A stretch of 64,000 bases of DNA, taken from positions 92,481-156,480 of the forward strand of contig NZ_MVHG01000005.1 in NCBI RefSeq assembly GCF_002086125.1, in the 5' to 3' direction. Shown piece by piece: positions 17,446 to 25,246 of the stretch. Made by a program: the position numbers and the translations under genes. Origin of the DNA: Mycobacterium arosiense ATCC BAA-1401 = DSM 45069. Lineage in GTDB: Bacteria; Actinomycetota; Actinomycetes; Mycobacteriales; Mycobacteriaceae. Position 1 is the stretch's first letter; the number at the start of each line of letters is the position of its first letter. The notes below the pieces were generated by a model. That model had not been told where the DNA came from, did no database searches, and saw nothing but the letters and a program-made list of their open reading frames with translations.

Positions 17446-18240
17446 TCAAAAGGCGCTGCGGTGGGACCCGCCGTCGACGTTGATGAATTCGCCGTTGATA
17501 TACCCGCCGAGATCGGAGGCCAGGTACACCACCAGGCTGGCTTCCTCCTCTGGCCGGCCCACCCGACCCGCGGGGATGTCGGCGGTCACGGTGCCCAGGA
17601 CCTGCTCGGGTGCGATACTGCGCTCCGCCGCAACCTTGTTCACGTATTCGTGCATCCGTTCGGTGCCGATCCAACCGGTGGCGACGGTGTTCACCGTGAT
17701 ACCGAACTTGCCGAGTTCGTTGGCCATTGACTTGTTCAAGGCCACCGCCGCCGCGCGTGTGCAGTTGGCCAGCATGTGGCGCAGCCCGGCGGGTGGTTCC
17801 TTCGCCGCGCCCGAACCAACGTTGACCAGTCGGCCCCAGCCCTGTTCCTTCATGTGGGGCAGGCATGCCCGAGCGATGTAGACCAGGCTGATCGTCATGC
17901 GCCGGAAGGCGTCGACGAGGTTTTCGTCCGTCAGGTCGTCGAAGCTGGCCGGACCCGGACCGTGGACGTTCGACACCACGATGTCGGGCGGCCCGAATGC
18001 CTCGGTGGTCTCGGCGACCGCACGAAGGACATCGGCCTCCACGGTCAGGTCTGCCGCCACGCCGATAGCCTCCCCGCCATTCGCGCGGATCGCGGCCACC
18101 GCCTCGTCGAGCGCTTCTTTACCGCGCGCGACCACGGCGACCTTGCAGCCGTCAGCCGCGAACAGCTCTGCCGCCTTCCGGCCGACACCGCGACTGCCAC
18201 CGGAAACGAGGGCCACTTTGCCTGCGATTCCCAAATCCAT
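17446..18240 (-). CDS. SDR-family protein with atypical active site
   Basis: 264 aa. Rossmann motif SGGSRGVG and C-terminal INVDGGSHRSAF are normal, but the stretch where YxxxK should be reads RHMLANCTRAAAVAL with no Tyr and no Lys at those positions. NNAG is also changed (SNVHG). Second gene of the operon that starts with the unknown protein at 19268. A frameshifted relative with the same GGLHRSAF ending lies at 48167. It may be a divergent reductase or a non-catalytic SDR. Confidence 0.85.
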   Translation of the reverse strand: MDLGIAGKVALVSGGSRGVGRKAAELFAADGCKVAVVARGKEALDEAVAAIRANGGEAIGVAADLTVEADVLRAVAETTEAFGPPDIVVSNVHGPGPASFDDLTDENLVDAFRRMTISLVYIARACLPHMKEQGWGRLVNVGSGAAKEPPAGLRHMLANCTRAAAVALNKSMANELGKFGITVNTVATGWIGTERMHEYVNKVAAERSIAPEQVLGTVTADIPAGRVGRPEEEASLVVYLASDLGGYINGEFINVDGGSHRSAF

Positions 18241-18254
18241 CGTTGTTGTCTCCG

Positions 18255-19268
18255 TTACTTTGTCGAGGCGTTGCCGGCTGGCAGCGACGTGGTGGACTCG
18301 ACCGCGCCCATCTCGAAACGTCCCTCGCGGACCCGGTCGCGGTAGAGGTTGAAGGACCAGGCGTCCTGATCCTGGCCATAGAAGGTGACGCCGCGGTCAT
18401 CGCCGCCACCCTCCCAGCGCATGGCCGTCACCCAGGAGAACAGGTTTGGCCTCGCGTGAAACGGTGCGCCGTTGACGGCCTCACCAGTGACGTGCAGGCG
18501 TCGCCCTTTTTGGTCCACGCCGCTGACGCGCACGACTTCGGGGCGACCGCTGGCGTGCCGCCGCAACACCTCGCGCGTGGCCGTCTGCAGACGCCGCATC
18601 TCGCCATCGACGTAAAGCACCCCGCCGACGCAGTTGTAGTCGACTTCGGAGGAACCCGCACACATCAAGTGCCACCCCAACTCGGGCGACGCCACCCCCA
18701 AAGTCGTTGTCGCATAGCCCATACCGTCGCCCAGATCGTGGCGCGGGCCCCAGGATCGGTCCCGGCCGACGTAGGAATCGATGACGTAGCGTTCGTCGTC
18801 GATCTGCAGCCAGCCGCGGGCGTGTCCGAGTTGGTCGTAATGTCCCTTGCCGAGGAACCGGAGATCCTGCGTGAGTACCTCATGCGGCGGTGCGATGCCT
18901 TCCCAGGTGACGTCGAAAGACGTCTTTTGACTGATCGAGGTAGCCGAGCTGTAGCGGAGGCGGTACTTCATCAGCGGCTCGATGCACTGGATGCTCACGC
19001 CGTTGGCGAAGCTCACGTCGGGCAGGCCGCCCTCGGGCATCGGCAGCTGCTGCTGCCAGTCGTAGAGCCGCATCTGGAAGGGAGACGTGGCGAAGCCGTC
19101 CCACACCGCGACCCCGCACGTTGCCACGCCCAGGTTCGCCCGCAGCCACGGATACACGATGCAGGACAGCCCCGCTTCAGGCGCGTCGAAGTTGAAGTAA
19201 TAGGTCTCTGACCACCAAAAGTCGTCGGTGACGGGGATGTGCATGGCGTCGTCGGCGGCGGTGATCAT
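18255..19268 (-). CDS. Conserved protein of unknown function, Trp-rich beta-type
   Basis: 337 aa, not assigned. Visible features: DFWWSETYYFNF at the N-terminus, SFDVTWEGIAPP near one third, DSYVGRDRSWGPR in the middle, and a beta-rich C-terminal half (ARPNLFSWVTAMRW, DAWSFNLYRD). The two-halved, Trp-rich beta pattern recalls CrtC/AttH-like lipocalin-type proteins, but that is only an impression. ATG 19268 is used; the longer frame crosses the operator at 19336. First gene of the leftward operon; divergent from the SnoaL-like gene. Confidence 0.7.
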   Translation of the reverse strand: MITAADDAMHIPVTDDFWWSETYYFNFDAPEAGLSCIVYPWLRANLGVATCGVAVWDGFATSPFQMRLYDWQQQLPMPEGGLPDVSFANGVSIQCIEPLMKYRLRYSSATSISQKTSFDVTWEGIAPPHEVLTQDLRFLGKGHYDQLGHARGWLQIDDERYVIDSYVGRDRSWGPRHDLGDGMGYATTTLGVASPELGWHLMCAGSSEVDYNCVGGVLYVDGEMRRLQTATREVLRRHASGRPEVVRVSGVDQKGRRLHVTGEAVNGAPFHARPNLFSWVTAMRWEGGGDDRGVTFYGQDQDAWSFNLYRDRVREGRFEMGAVESTTSLPAGNASTK

Positions 19269-19335
19269 CGGTCCGCCCAATCGGCATTGCTTGTTCCGAG
19301 CACGAAGTCGACCTTGCCATCGGCGGTCACACATG

Positions 19336-19373
19336 TCAATGTATCTGTATTGGAATTAGTACGGATACATTGA
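19336..19373. promoter_or_regulatory. Perfect 10-bp inverted repeat, divergent operator
   Basis: TCAATGTATC (19336-19345) and its exact reverse complement GATACATTGA (19364-19373) flank an 18-nt spacer that itself begins TGTATTGG. TGTATC and TGTATTGG/CCAATACA half-sites recur at 24023-24041 next to the TetR gene 24198, suggesting one regulator for both sites. It sits between the operon starting at 19268 and the SnoaL-like gene at 19433. Confidence 0.6.
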
Positions 19374-19432
19374 GGCGGAGCCTCCCGGACGCACGATGTG
19401 GCGGGCGAGCTCGAACACACGAGGGAGAGGAC

Positions 19433-19942
19433 GTGAAGTCGGACACCGAGATGATCTGGGACGTACTCGTCCACTACTGCTATCTGGTCGACACCGCCCA
19501 GTTCTCGAAGGTTCCGGACGCGATATTCACCGCGGACGCAGTCGACGAGCACGGGTTTGGCGCGATCCGGGGCCGCGAGGCCTTGCGTGAGATGTTCACC
19601 GGCGCCGGCGCGGCCATGGAGGCGACCGTTCATACCCTGAGCAACCACACCGCCGTGATCGACGGGGACACCGCGCGGTCGCGGTGCTACGTCACGGCCT
19701 GGCACTGGACCCGGACCAGCGAAGACCGCGACCCACTGCGCCCGGCCGACTTCGTGATGACCGGCGCCTATGCCGATCACCTGCAACGGATAGACGGCAA
19801 ATGGCTGATCAGCCATCGTGTATGCCATGTCATGGGGCCGATGGGCGTCTGCATCGGATCCGTGACCCCGGCCCTGGACGACATGGTGCACAATCTCGCA
19901 GCGGCTGGCGCACCGGCCGACATCACAGCGCGACGGCGCTGA
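19433..19942 (+). CDS. SnoaL/NTF2-like protein
   Basis: 169 aa alpha+beta cone-fold protein: EMIWDVLVHYCYLVDTAQF, FGAIRGREALREMF, and a C-terminal YADHLQRIDGKWLISHR, the recurrent NTF2-like closing strand. These act as small isomerases, dehydratases or hydroxylase partners in polyketide and steroid pathways. GTG 19433 is preceded by GAGGGAGAGG; the longer frame overlaps the operator. Followed after 71 nt by the PEP-utiliser. Confidence 0.82.
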   Translation: MKSDTEMIWDVLVHYCYLVDTAQFSKVPDAIFTADAVDEHGFGAIRGREALREMFTGAGAAMEATVHTLSNHTAVIDGDTARSRCYVTAWHWTRTSEDRDPLRPADFVMTGAYADHLQRIDGKWLISHRVCHVMGPMGVCIGSVTPALDDMVHNLAAAGAPADITARRR

Positions 19943-20013
19943 TGCACTGACTCGGTTACATCTACCTCGTAACGTCGTTTGCCCGCACCGAAGCGGCTCA
20001 CGAAAGGACTTCA

Positions 20014-21636
20014 ATGGCCAGCCTCGACCTCTTCGCCGATGCCGACAACCCGGTGCACGGGACCAGCGCGCCCGATGCCTTCTGGAGCTCGTCGAACATC
20101 GGCGAGGCGATGCCCGGCGTCATGACGCCGTTGAGCTGGTCGATCTGGGCCACTCCTGCCGAATGCAGTATGCGCGAACCGTTCGTGTCCATGGGCGTCT
20201 TGCCGCTGCGCGAACGCGGTGTGCCTGCCGACCCCGCCGACCGGACGGTAAACATTTTCTATGGCAGGGTGGCCGGTCGCGTGGACTTCCTCACCCGGAT
20301 GGGTGATTCCCTGCCGGGCACCACGGGTGCACGACTGGCCGAGCGGATCTACGGAATCGTACCGCCGAATCACCGGCCCCAGCGGCGCCGCCGCCGCTAC
20401 CCGCTGATCGCGGTACGGTCCACGGTGTCGTTTCTCACCCTGCCGCGCATATTGCGCAAGAACGAGGCCGAAACACATCGGTGGTGGCAGGCGCGGATCG
20501 GCTCGGTGGCGACGATGAGCTACGCGCAGGCGGTCGCAGGGCTGGCTGAGGCCCGAGAACGGTTCCGGCGCAGCGTGATTCTGGACGGGCAGGCGGTCGC
20601 CTGCGTGGTGCAGCCGGCTTTCGAAGCACTGTCGGCACTGATTGCGCGGACCGGCGTCGGCGATCTGAGCGACCTGATGAGTGGTCACGGCGAGCACGCC
20701 GAAACCGCGATGGTGCATGATCTTTGGGCCGCATCGCGCGGACGTCTGACGGTCGAGGATGTGGTGGCAAGGCACGGTTACCACGGACCGAACGAAGGCG
20801 AGCTGTCCGGCAGGGTGTGGCGTGAGGATTCCGCACCTTTACGCAGCGCCTTGGCCGGTTGGGCGTCCATGGCCGACGATGCCGACCCGGCCATTCTCGA
20901 GCAACGCAAGCGCACCGAACGTCTGGAACTGGAGTCGCGCCTCATCGCCACACTTCCGATTGCACAACGTCCTTTGGCCCATTTGGTGCTCTGGATGACG
21001 GCGCGAGCCATCCCCATGCGCGGTGTCGCCAAGGCGGCATTTTTGCAGTCGTTGGACATGGCGCGCGCATGTAGCCGCAGAATCGGGGCCTGCCTTGCTG
21101 AGCAAGGTGTGTTGGCCGACGCAGAGGACGTGTTTTTCCTGACCGTCGAGGAGCTGGCGGCACGGCAGGGTGACTGGACCGACGTGGTAGCGCGGCGCAA
21201 GGAACGCCACCGCCAATACTGTGCGATGGATCTACCGGAGACTTGGCAGGGTACGCCCACCGCAGTCGCCAAGGCTTCCCTCGGCGACATCACCGAACTA
21301 CACGGCGTGGGCGCGAGTGCAGGAGTGGTGGAGGGACCCGTTCGAGTGATCCTGGACGCAGCGGATCCCGACGCCGAGGTCGAGCCCGGCGAAATCCTGG
21401 TCACGCGCATGACCGACCCGAGCTGGGCGTCGTTGATGTACGTCTCCAGTGCGCTGGTGGTCGATATCGGAGGCACTTTCAACCACGCCGCCATCATCGC
21501 CAGGGAGCTGGGCATCCCGTGCATCGTCAACACCAAGGAAGGTTCGCGCGCGTTGCGCACCGGCGATTACTGCCGCATCGACGGCACGACCGGTGTTGTG
21601 CAGATCTTAAAGCGGGCACAGTCCTCCGAGTATTAA
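20014..21636 (+). CDS. PEP-utilising/rifampin-phosphotransferase-like protein lacking an ATP-grasp domain
   Basis: 540 aa. The N-terminus has SNIGEAMPGVMTPL and the middle ARHGYHGPNEGELSGRVWRED, both features of the substrate-side region of rifampin phosphotransferase and PEP-synthase-like enzymes. The C-terminal swivelling phosphohistidine domain has GGTFNHAAIIARELGIP with His near residue 491. No ATP-binding domain is present, so it cannot be a complete dikinase alone. The convergent ppdK-like gene supplies ATP-grasp plus His domain. AAAGGAC precedes ATG 20014. The substrate is unknown. Confidence 0.85.
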   Translation: MASLDLFADADNPVHGTSAPDAFWSSSNIGEAMPGVMTPLSWSIWATPAECSMREPFVSMGVLPLRERGVPADPADRTVNIFYGRVAGRVDFLTRMGDSLPGTTGARLAERIYGIVPPNHRPQRRRRRYPLIAVRSTVSFLTLPRILRKNEAETHRWWQARIGSVATMSYAQAVAGLAEARERFRRSVILDGQAVACVVQPAFEALSALIARTGVGDLSDLMSGHGEHAETAMVHDLWAASRGRLTVEDVVARHGYHGPNEGELSGRVWREDSAPLRSALAGWASMADDADPAILEQRKRTERLELESRLIATLPIAQRPLAHLVLWMTARAIPMRGVAKAAFLQSLDMARACSRRIGACLAEQGVLADAEDVFFLTVEELAARQGDWTDVVARRKERHRQYCAMDLPETWQGTPTAVAKASLGDITELHGVGASAGVVEGPVRVILDAADPDAEVEPGEILVTRMTDPSWASLMYVSSALVVDIGGTFNHAAIIARELGIPCIVNTKEGSRALRTGDYCRIDGTTGVVQILKRAQSSEY

Positions 21637-21638
21637 CC

Positions 21639-22241
21639 TCAGCCGTTGCCGGCGGCGGCTTCATCCGCACGGGTGAGCCCGGCGGCGACGATCAGTTCTT
21701 CGTGCAGTTCGAACCACACCGTGTGATAGGAGTCGATGACCGGGCGGGTCAGCCAGGCGGTATCGCCGGAGTGCACCTTTAGCAGCGCGTTGCCGAGTTT
21801 GTCGGCGTAGTACGCCAGCCGAGGGATTTGCTTTGCGGCTGCGGCGATTATCGCCGTCGTGCGCTCGTGGATGGGCTCGAGGCGGGCCAACACGGCCGTG
21901 TCGTAGGCGGCGTCCTCATGGGTATTCGGTGCGCCGTCCCTGAGCTGCCAGTCCGATACCAATTCCTTGAATTCGGCATTGACGCCGCGGAATTCGTTGT
22001 ATGCCGCGTGAATGGCCGCTTCGTCGATGCCCTGGCGCTCGGCGGCGAGCAGCTGCTCGAGCCGACCGCGGCCCGCCGGCGTGATTCGCAACGACTTGCC
22101 CACCGCCAGTAGCCCCGCACCGCCGAGGGCATCGACGTGCCCGGCCACCACCGTCGGCTCCTCGCCGATCGTGTCAGCCAGCTCATCAAGCCCCACCCGG
22201 CCCTTGAGACGAACCCCTTGCAGCACTGTCAGTTCGCTCAT
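21639..22241 (-). CDS. Winged-helix protein paired with ppdK
   Basis: 200 aa. The N-terminal 70 residues look like a winged helix (LDELADTIGEEPTVVAGHVDALGGAGLL, then a wing-like LRITPAGRGRL); the C-terminal part is helical and unassigned. Its ATG overlaps the ppdK stop (ATGA 22238-22241), so the two are co-translated. From memory, M. tuberculosis also has a hypothetical protein of this size beside its short ppdK, which would fit a conserved partner. It may bind DNA or bind the dikinase. Confidence 0.72.
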   Translation of the reverse strand: MSELTVLQGVRLKGRVGLDELADTIGEEPTVVAGHVDALGGAGLLAVGKSLRITPAGRGRLEQLLAAERQGIDEAAIHAAYNEFRGVNAEFKELVSDWQLRDGAPNTHEDAAYDTAVLARLEPIHERTTAIIAAAAKQIPRLAYYADKLGNALLKVHSGDTAWLTRPVIDSYHTVWFELHEELIVAAGLTRADEAAAGNG

Positions 22242-24001
22242 GACGTCCTACCGTCCGATCGTTGATCGAGGTGAATTGCGGTCAGCATCGTGATCAGTGG
22301 GGTCGGCGAAACGACGTCGCAGTGCCCCGCCGAAATCGCCTCGCGCACAGCCACCTCCGAAGCTTGGGACACGGTCGGGTAGTTCCCGCTGGAATGTGCC
22401 CGCAGCGGACTGTGCCGCAATGCGATGCCGGTCAATTCGGCCAGGTCCGGAGAGTCGTGCTCCGACCACGCTGCCAGCTCGAGCACCCCTTTGCGGATTT
22501 CGCCCTCGGTGCCGTCTACGGTGATCAATTTCCCCGCCAGCCTTTCGGACACCCCGATCCCGCAGCCCACGACCGCCGGGCGGCCCAATTCGCGGCTTAC
22601 GACAGCGGCATGACTGGTGGCACCGCCGATCTCGGTCACAATGCCACGGGCGGCGAGCATACCTTGGACGTCGTCGGGACTGGTCGCCGTCCGCACCAGG
22701 ATCACGTCTTCGTCCTGTTCGGCGGCATCGATGGCATCATCGACATCGGTGTACGCCCGACCCGACACCACTCCCGGGCACGCAGCCAAACCCGATGCCA
22801 AAAGCGCTGCAGATAACCGCGTTTCGGGCTGAAGAGCCGGCAGCAACAGCGTTCGCACATGATCGGCCGTGACGCGCCGCAGCGCCTCGGCATCATCGAT
22901 GAGACCTTCACGCCGTAGCGCAAGTGCTAGTCGCAGCGCGGCCTGAGCGGAGCGTTTGGCAGTCCGCGTCTGCAAAAGCCAGAGCTTGCCCTCCTCAACG
23001 GTGAACTCGATGTCCTGCACGTCGCCGCTGGCTTTCTCCAACGTTACGGCCGCGTCGATGAGTTCGGCGTAGACAGCGGGAATCCGTGCGGCCAGAGCCG
23101 AAATCGGCTGCACCTCGGCGGTGCCGGAGACGACGTCCTCACCCTGACCGCCGGCCAGCCATTCCCCAAACGGGGTGTCAGCGCCCGTTCGAGGATCGCG
23201 CGAGAACAAGACACCCGTTCCTGAATCCCCGTCCTTGTTGCCGAAAACCATCGCCTGGACGACGACCGCGGTACCAGCGAGGTCGTCAAGGCCGTGGTGG
23301 GCACGGTAGGCAACGGCGCGCTGACTGGTCCACGACCGAAACACTGCTTCGATGGCGGTCCGCAATTGTTCCTGCGGGTCATCGGGCACCGCGCCGTGGT
23401 CGTCGTCGAGCACGATGTCGCGATACATTCGCTGGAATCGCCAGTGGGTATCGCGCGCGAACGAGGGTGAAAACTCCTGCGCCAGCGCATCTTCCACGTG
23501 ATCATTGATGCCGAGGTTCAGGACGGTGTCGAGCATTCCCGGCATCGACTGCGCGGCACCGCTCCGGACGCTGACCAGCAATGCCCTGGGCCCGGCGCCG
23601 AAGGCGCGCCCGGTCTCGGCCGCGCCGAAGGCGCGCCCGGTCTCGGCCTCCAGCCAGGCCACCGATTGACACACGGTCGACCAAAGCGCGTCGAGGGTGG
23701 TGACGGGGTCGTCGAACCAGCGCCCGCACACGTTGGTTGTCAGGCAGAAGGCCGGTGGGACCGCCAGACCGCGCCGTCGCATCGCGTTGATTCCGAAGGC
23801 CTTATTTCCGAGTACGTGAGCCGGTTGGCCCGAAGTGCCGTCCAGTCGGACGACGTCGGCGTCGACGCCGAGGCGACCGCGGTCGTTGGTCAGTCGCTGC
23901 TCCTGAAAAGGCGTCACCGCACTTCGCTCCACCTCGTGTGGTCGCGGGAGTTGGTGGAAGACATGGTTGCCGCCCTTTGTCAGTCGAACCGGTGACCCCA
24001 T
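22238..24001 (-). CDS. ppdK: Short pyruvate phosphate dikinase-like protein (ATP-grasp + phosphohistidine domain)
   Basis: 587 aa. The ATP-grasp half contains HVLGNKAFGINAMRRRGLAVPPAF, SVRSGAAQSMPGM and a closing DIEFTVEEGKLWLLQTR. The swivel domain follows with GGATSHAAVVSRELGRPAVVG, His near residue 464. The PEP/pyruvate TIM barrel of true PPDK (about 870 aa) is missing. Residues about 118-135 carry an exact duplication AETGRAFGA twice, from a 27-bp tandem repeat. I start at ATG 24001; a GTG at 24046 would put the operator inside the gene. Confidence 0.85.
   Translation of the reverse strand: MGSPVRLTKGGNHVFHQLPRPHEVERSAVTPFQEQRLTNDRGRLGVDADVVRLDGTSGQPAHVLGNKAFGINAMRRRGLAVPPAFCLTTNVCGRWFDDPVTTLDALWSTVCQSVAWLEAETGRAFGAAETGRAFGAGPRALLVSVRSGAAQSMPGMLDTVLNLGINDHVEDALAQEFSPSFARDTHWRFQRMYRDIVLDDDHGAVPDDPQEQLRTAIEAVFRSWTSQRAVAYRAHHGLDDLAGTAVVVQAMVFGNKDGDSGTGVLFSRDPRTGADTPFGEWLAGGQGEDVVSGTAEVQPISALAARIPAVYAELIDAAVTLEKASGDVQDIEFTVEEGKLWLLQTRTAKRSAQAALRLALALRREGLIDDAEALRRVTADHVRTLLLPALQPETRLSAALLASGLAACPGVVSGRAYTDVDDAIDAAEQDEDVILVRTATSPDDVQGMLAARGIVTEIGGATSHAAVVSRELGRPAVVGCGIGVSERLAGKLITVDGTEGEIRKGVLELAAWSEHDSPDLAELTGIALRHSPLRAHSSGNYPTVSQASEVAVREAISAGHCDVVSPTPLITMLTAIHLDQRSDGRTS
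23595..23648. repeat. Perfect 27-bp tandem duplication inside ppdK-like gene
   Basis: Bases 23595-23621 are repeated exactly at 23622-23648. The unit is a multiple of three, so the frame is kept and nine residues (AETGRAFGA) are doubled in the ATP-grasp domain. Exact identity suggests a recent slippage event. Confidence 0.95.
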
Positions 24002-24021
24002 TTTCGCGAGCCGCGATATGC

Positions 24022-24042
24022 TTGTATCTCGAACCAATACAA
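24022..24042. promoter_or_regulatory. Inverted-repeat operator between ppdK and TetR
   Basis: TTGTAT (24022-24027) and ATACAA (24037-24042) with a 9-nt spacer, in the region between the leftward dikinase gene and the rightward TetR. The half-sites TGTATC and CCAATACA also occur at the divergent site 19336-19373. Likely target of the TetR at 24198. Confidence 0.5.
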
Positions 24043-24197
24043 ACACATCGTCGCAAGAGGAGGCAAGGGTGGCTCAGCCCTCGGTCGCGGCGCCGCGATG
24101 CGACAACCGCCTACTGTGTCCAAGGCGGATCGTTGAACCCCGACGACTCCACTGGCGATGAAATGCACGGAAACCACGGAAAGAAGCCGACCTTCCT

Positions 24198-24797
24198 ATG
24201 ACTTCTGAGGACACCGCGGCCAACGGACGACGGGCACGGCCGGCCGCACCGAAGGATCGGATTCGCGATGCGGCGATGGAGCTCTTTGCCGAACGCGGGG
24301 TGCGGGGATCGACTCTGCAGGCGGTAGCCGAACGCGCCGATGTGTCACCCGGGCTGGTCCAGCACCACTACAAGACCAAGGAGCGCCTCTTGTCCGAGGT
24401 GCAGGCGTGGGTGTTGGAACGGCTAACCGATGTGCCGGCCGGTGCGGCGTCATCGCTGAAACGGGGCCGCGAACCGGCTCGTTATGAACAATCTTTTCTC
24501 ACCAATCCCGTTGTGGCCGCCTATCTTCGGCGGAGCCTGCTTGACTCGGAGCTGACGGGCATCGTCGAGTGGTTTCACGATGCGCTCGCCAACTGCCGCG
24601 CTCGGATGGCAACCAACGATTCGGATTCAGCCGATCGCGACATCCGGGCAGCCATGACGTTCTTGATAGACCTCGCGCCAATCCTGCTCGGCCCATTACT
24701 GGAGCATGCGTTGGAATGCGATGCGGCCGCACTGCGCTCGCGGTGGCAAGAGGTCGAAATTGCCCTGCTCGGATTGGCCGTAAGGCAGACCGACTGA
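24198..24797 (+). CDS. TetR-family transcriptional regulator
   Basis: 199 aa. HTH: AAMELFAERGVRGSTLQAVA then VSPGLVQHHYKTKERLL; paralogue of the TetR at 15262. Divergent from ppdK with a candidate operator between them. Because matching half-sites lie at 19336-19373, it may control both the 19268 operon and the SnoaL/PEP-utiliser genes. The ATG start fits the family N-terminus. Confidence 0.9.
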   Translation: MTSEDTAANGRRARPAAPKDRIRDAAMELFAERGVRGSTLQAVAERADVSPGLVQHHYKTKERLLSEVQAWVLERLTDVPAGAASSLKRGREPARYEQSFLTNPVVAAYLRRSLLDSELTGIVEWFHDALANCRARMATNDSDSADRDIRAAMTFLIDLAPILLGPLLEHALECDAAALRSRWQEVEIALLGLAVRQTD

Positions 24798-25237
24798 CAC
24801 TGCCAGGTGACGGAACCCTCGACCGAGTCTGCATCCCGGCACGACGCCTACCGACGCTCGATCGCTCGTAATCTACTGCGGGCGACAATATTCCAAGCCG
24901 GGGGATGCACTCCGACGATTGCCCGATCCTGCCTGGCAAGCAGGATCGCCATTTCCTCGGGCATCTGACGGAAGCCCGTTCACAGGATGCTGGGCGACTT
25001 AGCCCCCCGGCGCTGTCGTCGGTGTGTGCGACAGCCGGTGTGCGGGCGCTGGCCTTGTGCTCGACAGGCAATTCACCCCCCTCGACGGGCAGACTGCGTT
25101 GTGCGTATCAGTACCACTACTCCGCACCACACCGCAGCCCTTGCAGTTTCGGTCCATTTCCTGGCCTGCCTCCTATTACTAGGTGGTCGCCTTGCCCAAG
25201 CAACGAGCCGGTCGCTACACTAGGCGTAATTAACTAA
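24798..25237. other. 440-base region without a recognisable gene
   Basis: No supported coding sequence on either strand. It holds one clear hairpin (24924-24948) after the TetR gene and an AT-rich motif at its right end (25225-25246). The rest shows nothing I can identify. Confidence 0.5.
24924..24948. terminator. Candidate hairpin terminator
   Basis: CGATCCTGC (24924-24932) pairs perfectly with GCAGGATCG (24940-24948) across a 7-nt loop, 127 nt after the TetR stop. There is no T-run afterwards, which is common in mycobacteria but weakens the call. Confidence 0.35.
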
Positions 25238-25246
25238 ATGTTTGTC
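25225..25246. promoter_or_regulatory. AT-rich candidate operator/promoter motif
   Basis: CGTAATTAACTAAAT followed by GTTTGTC. Bases 25231-25246 match 6568-6583 in 14 of 16 positions, and the first 15 bases resemble the reverse complement of 38359-38373 (13 of 15), which lies in the promoter of the GntR gene. It precedes the ACAD gene at 25238 and in fact overlaps its longest-frame ATG. Confidence 0.45.

Noticed and set aside
24905..25237. 110-codon plus-strand frame in the gene-free region before the ACAD
   Set aside because: Low-complexity translation without recognisable features; runs over a hairpin.
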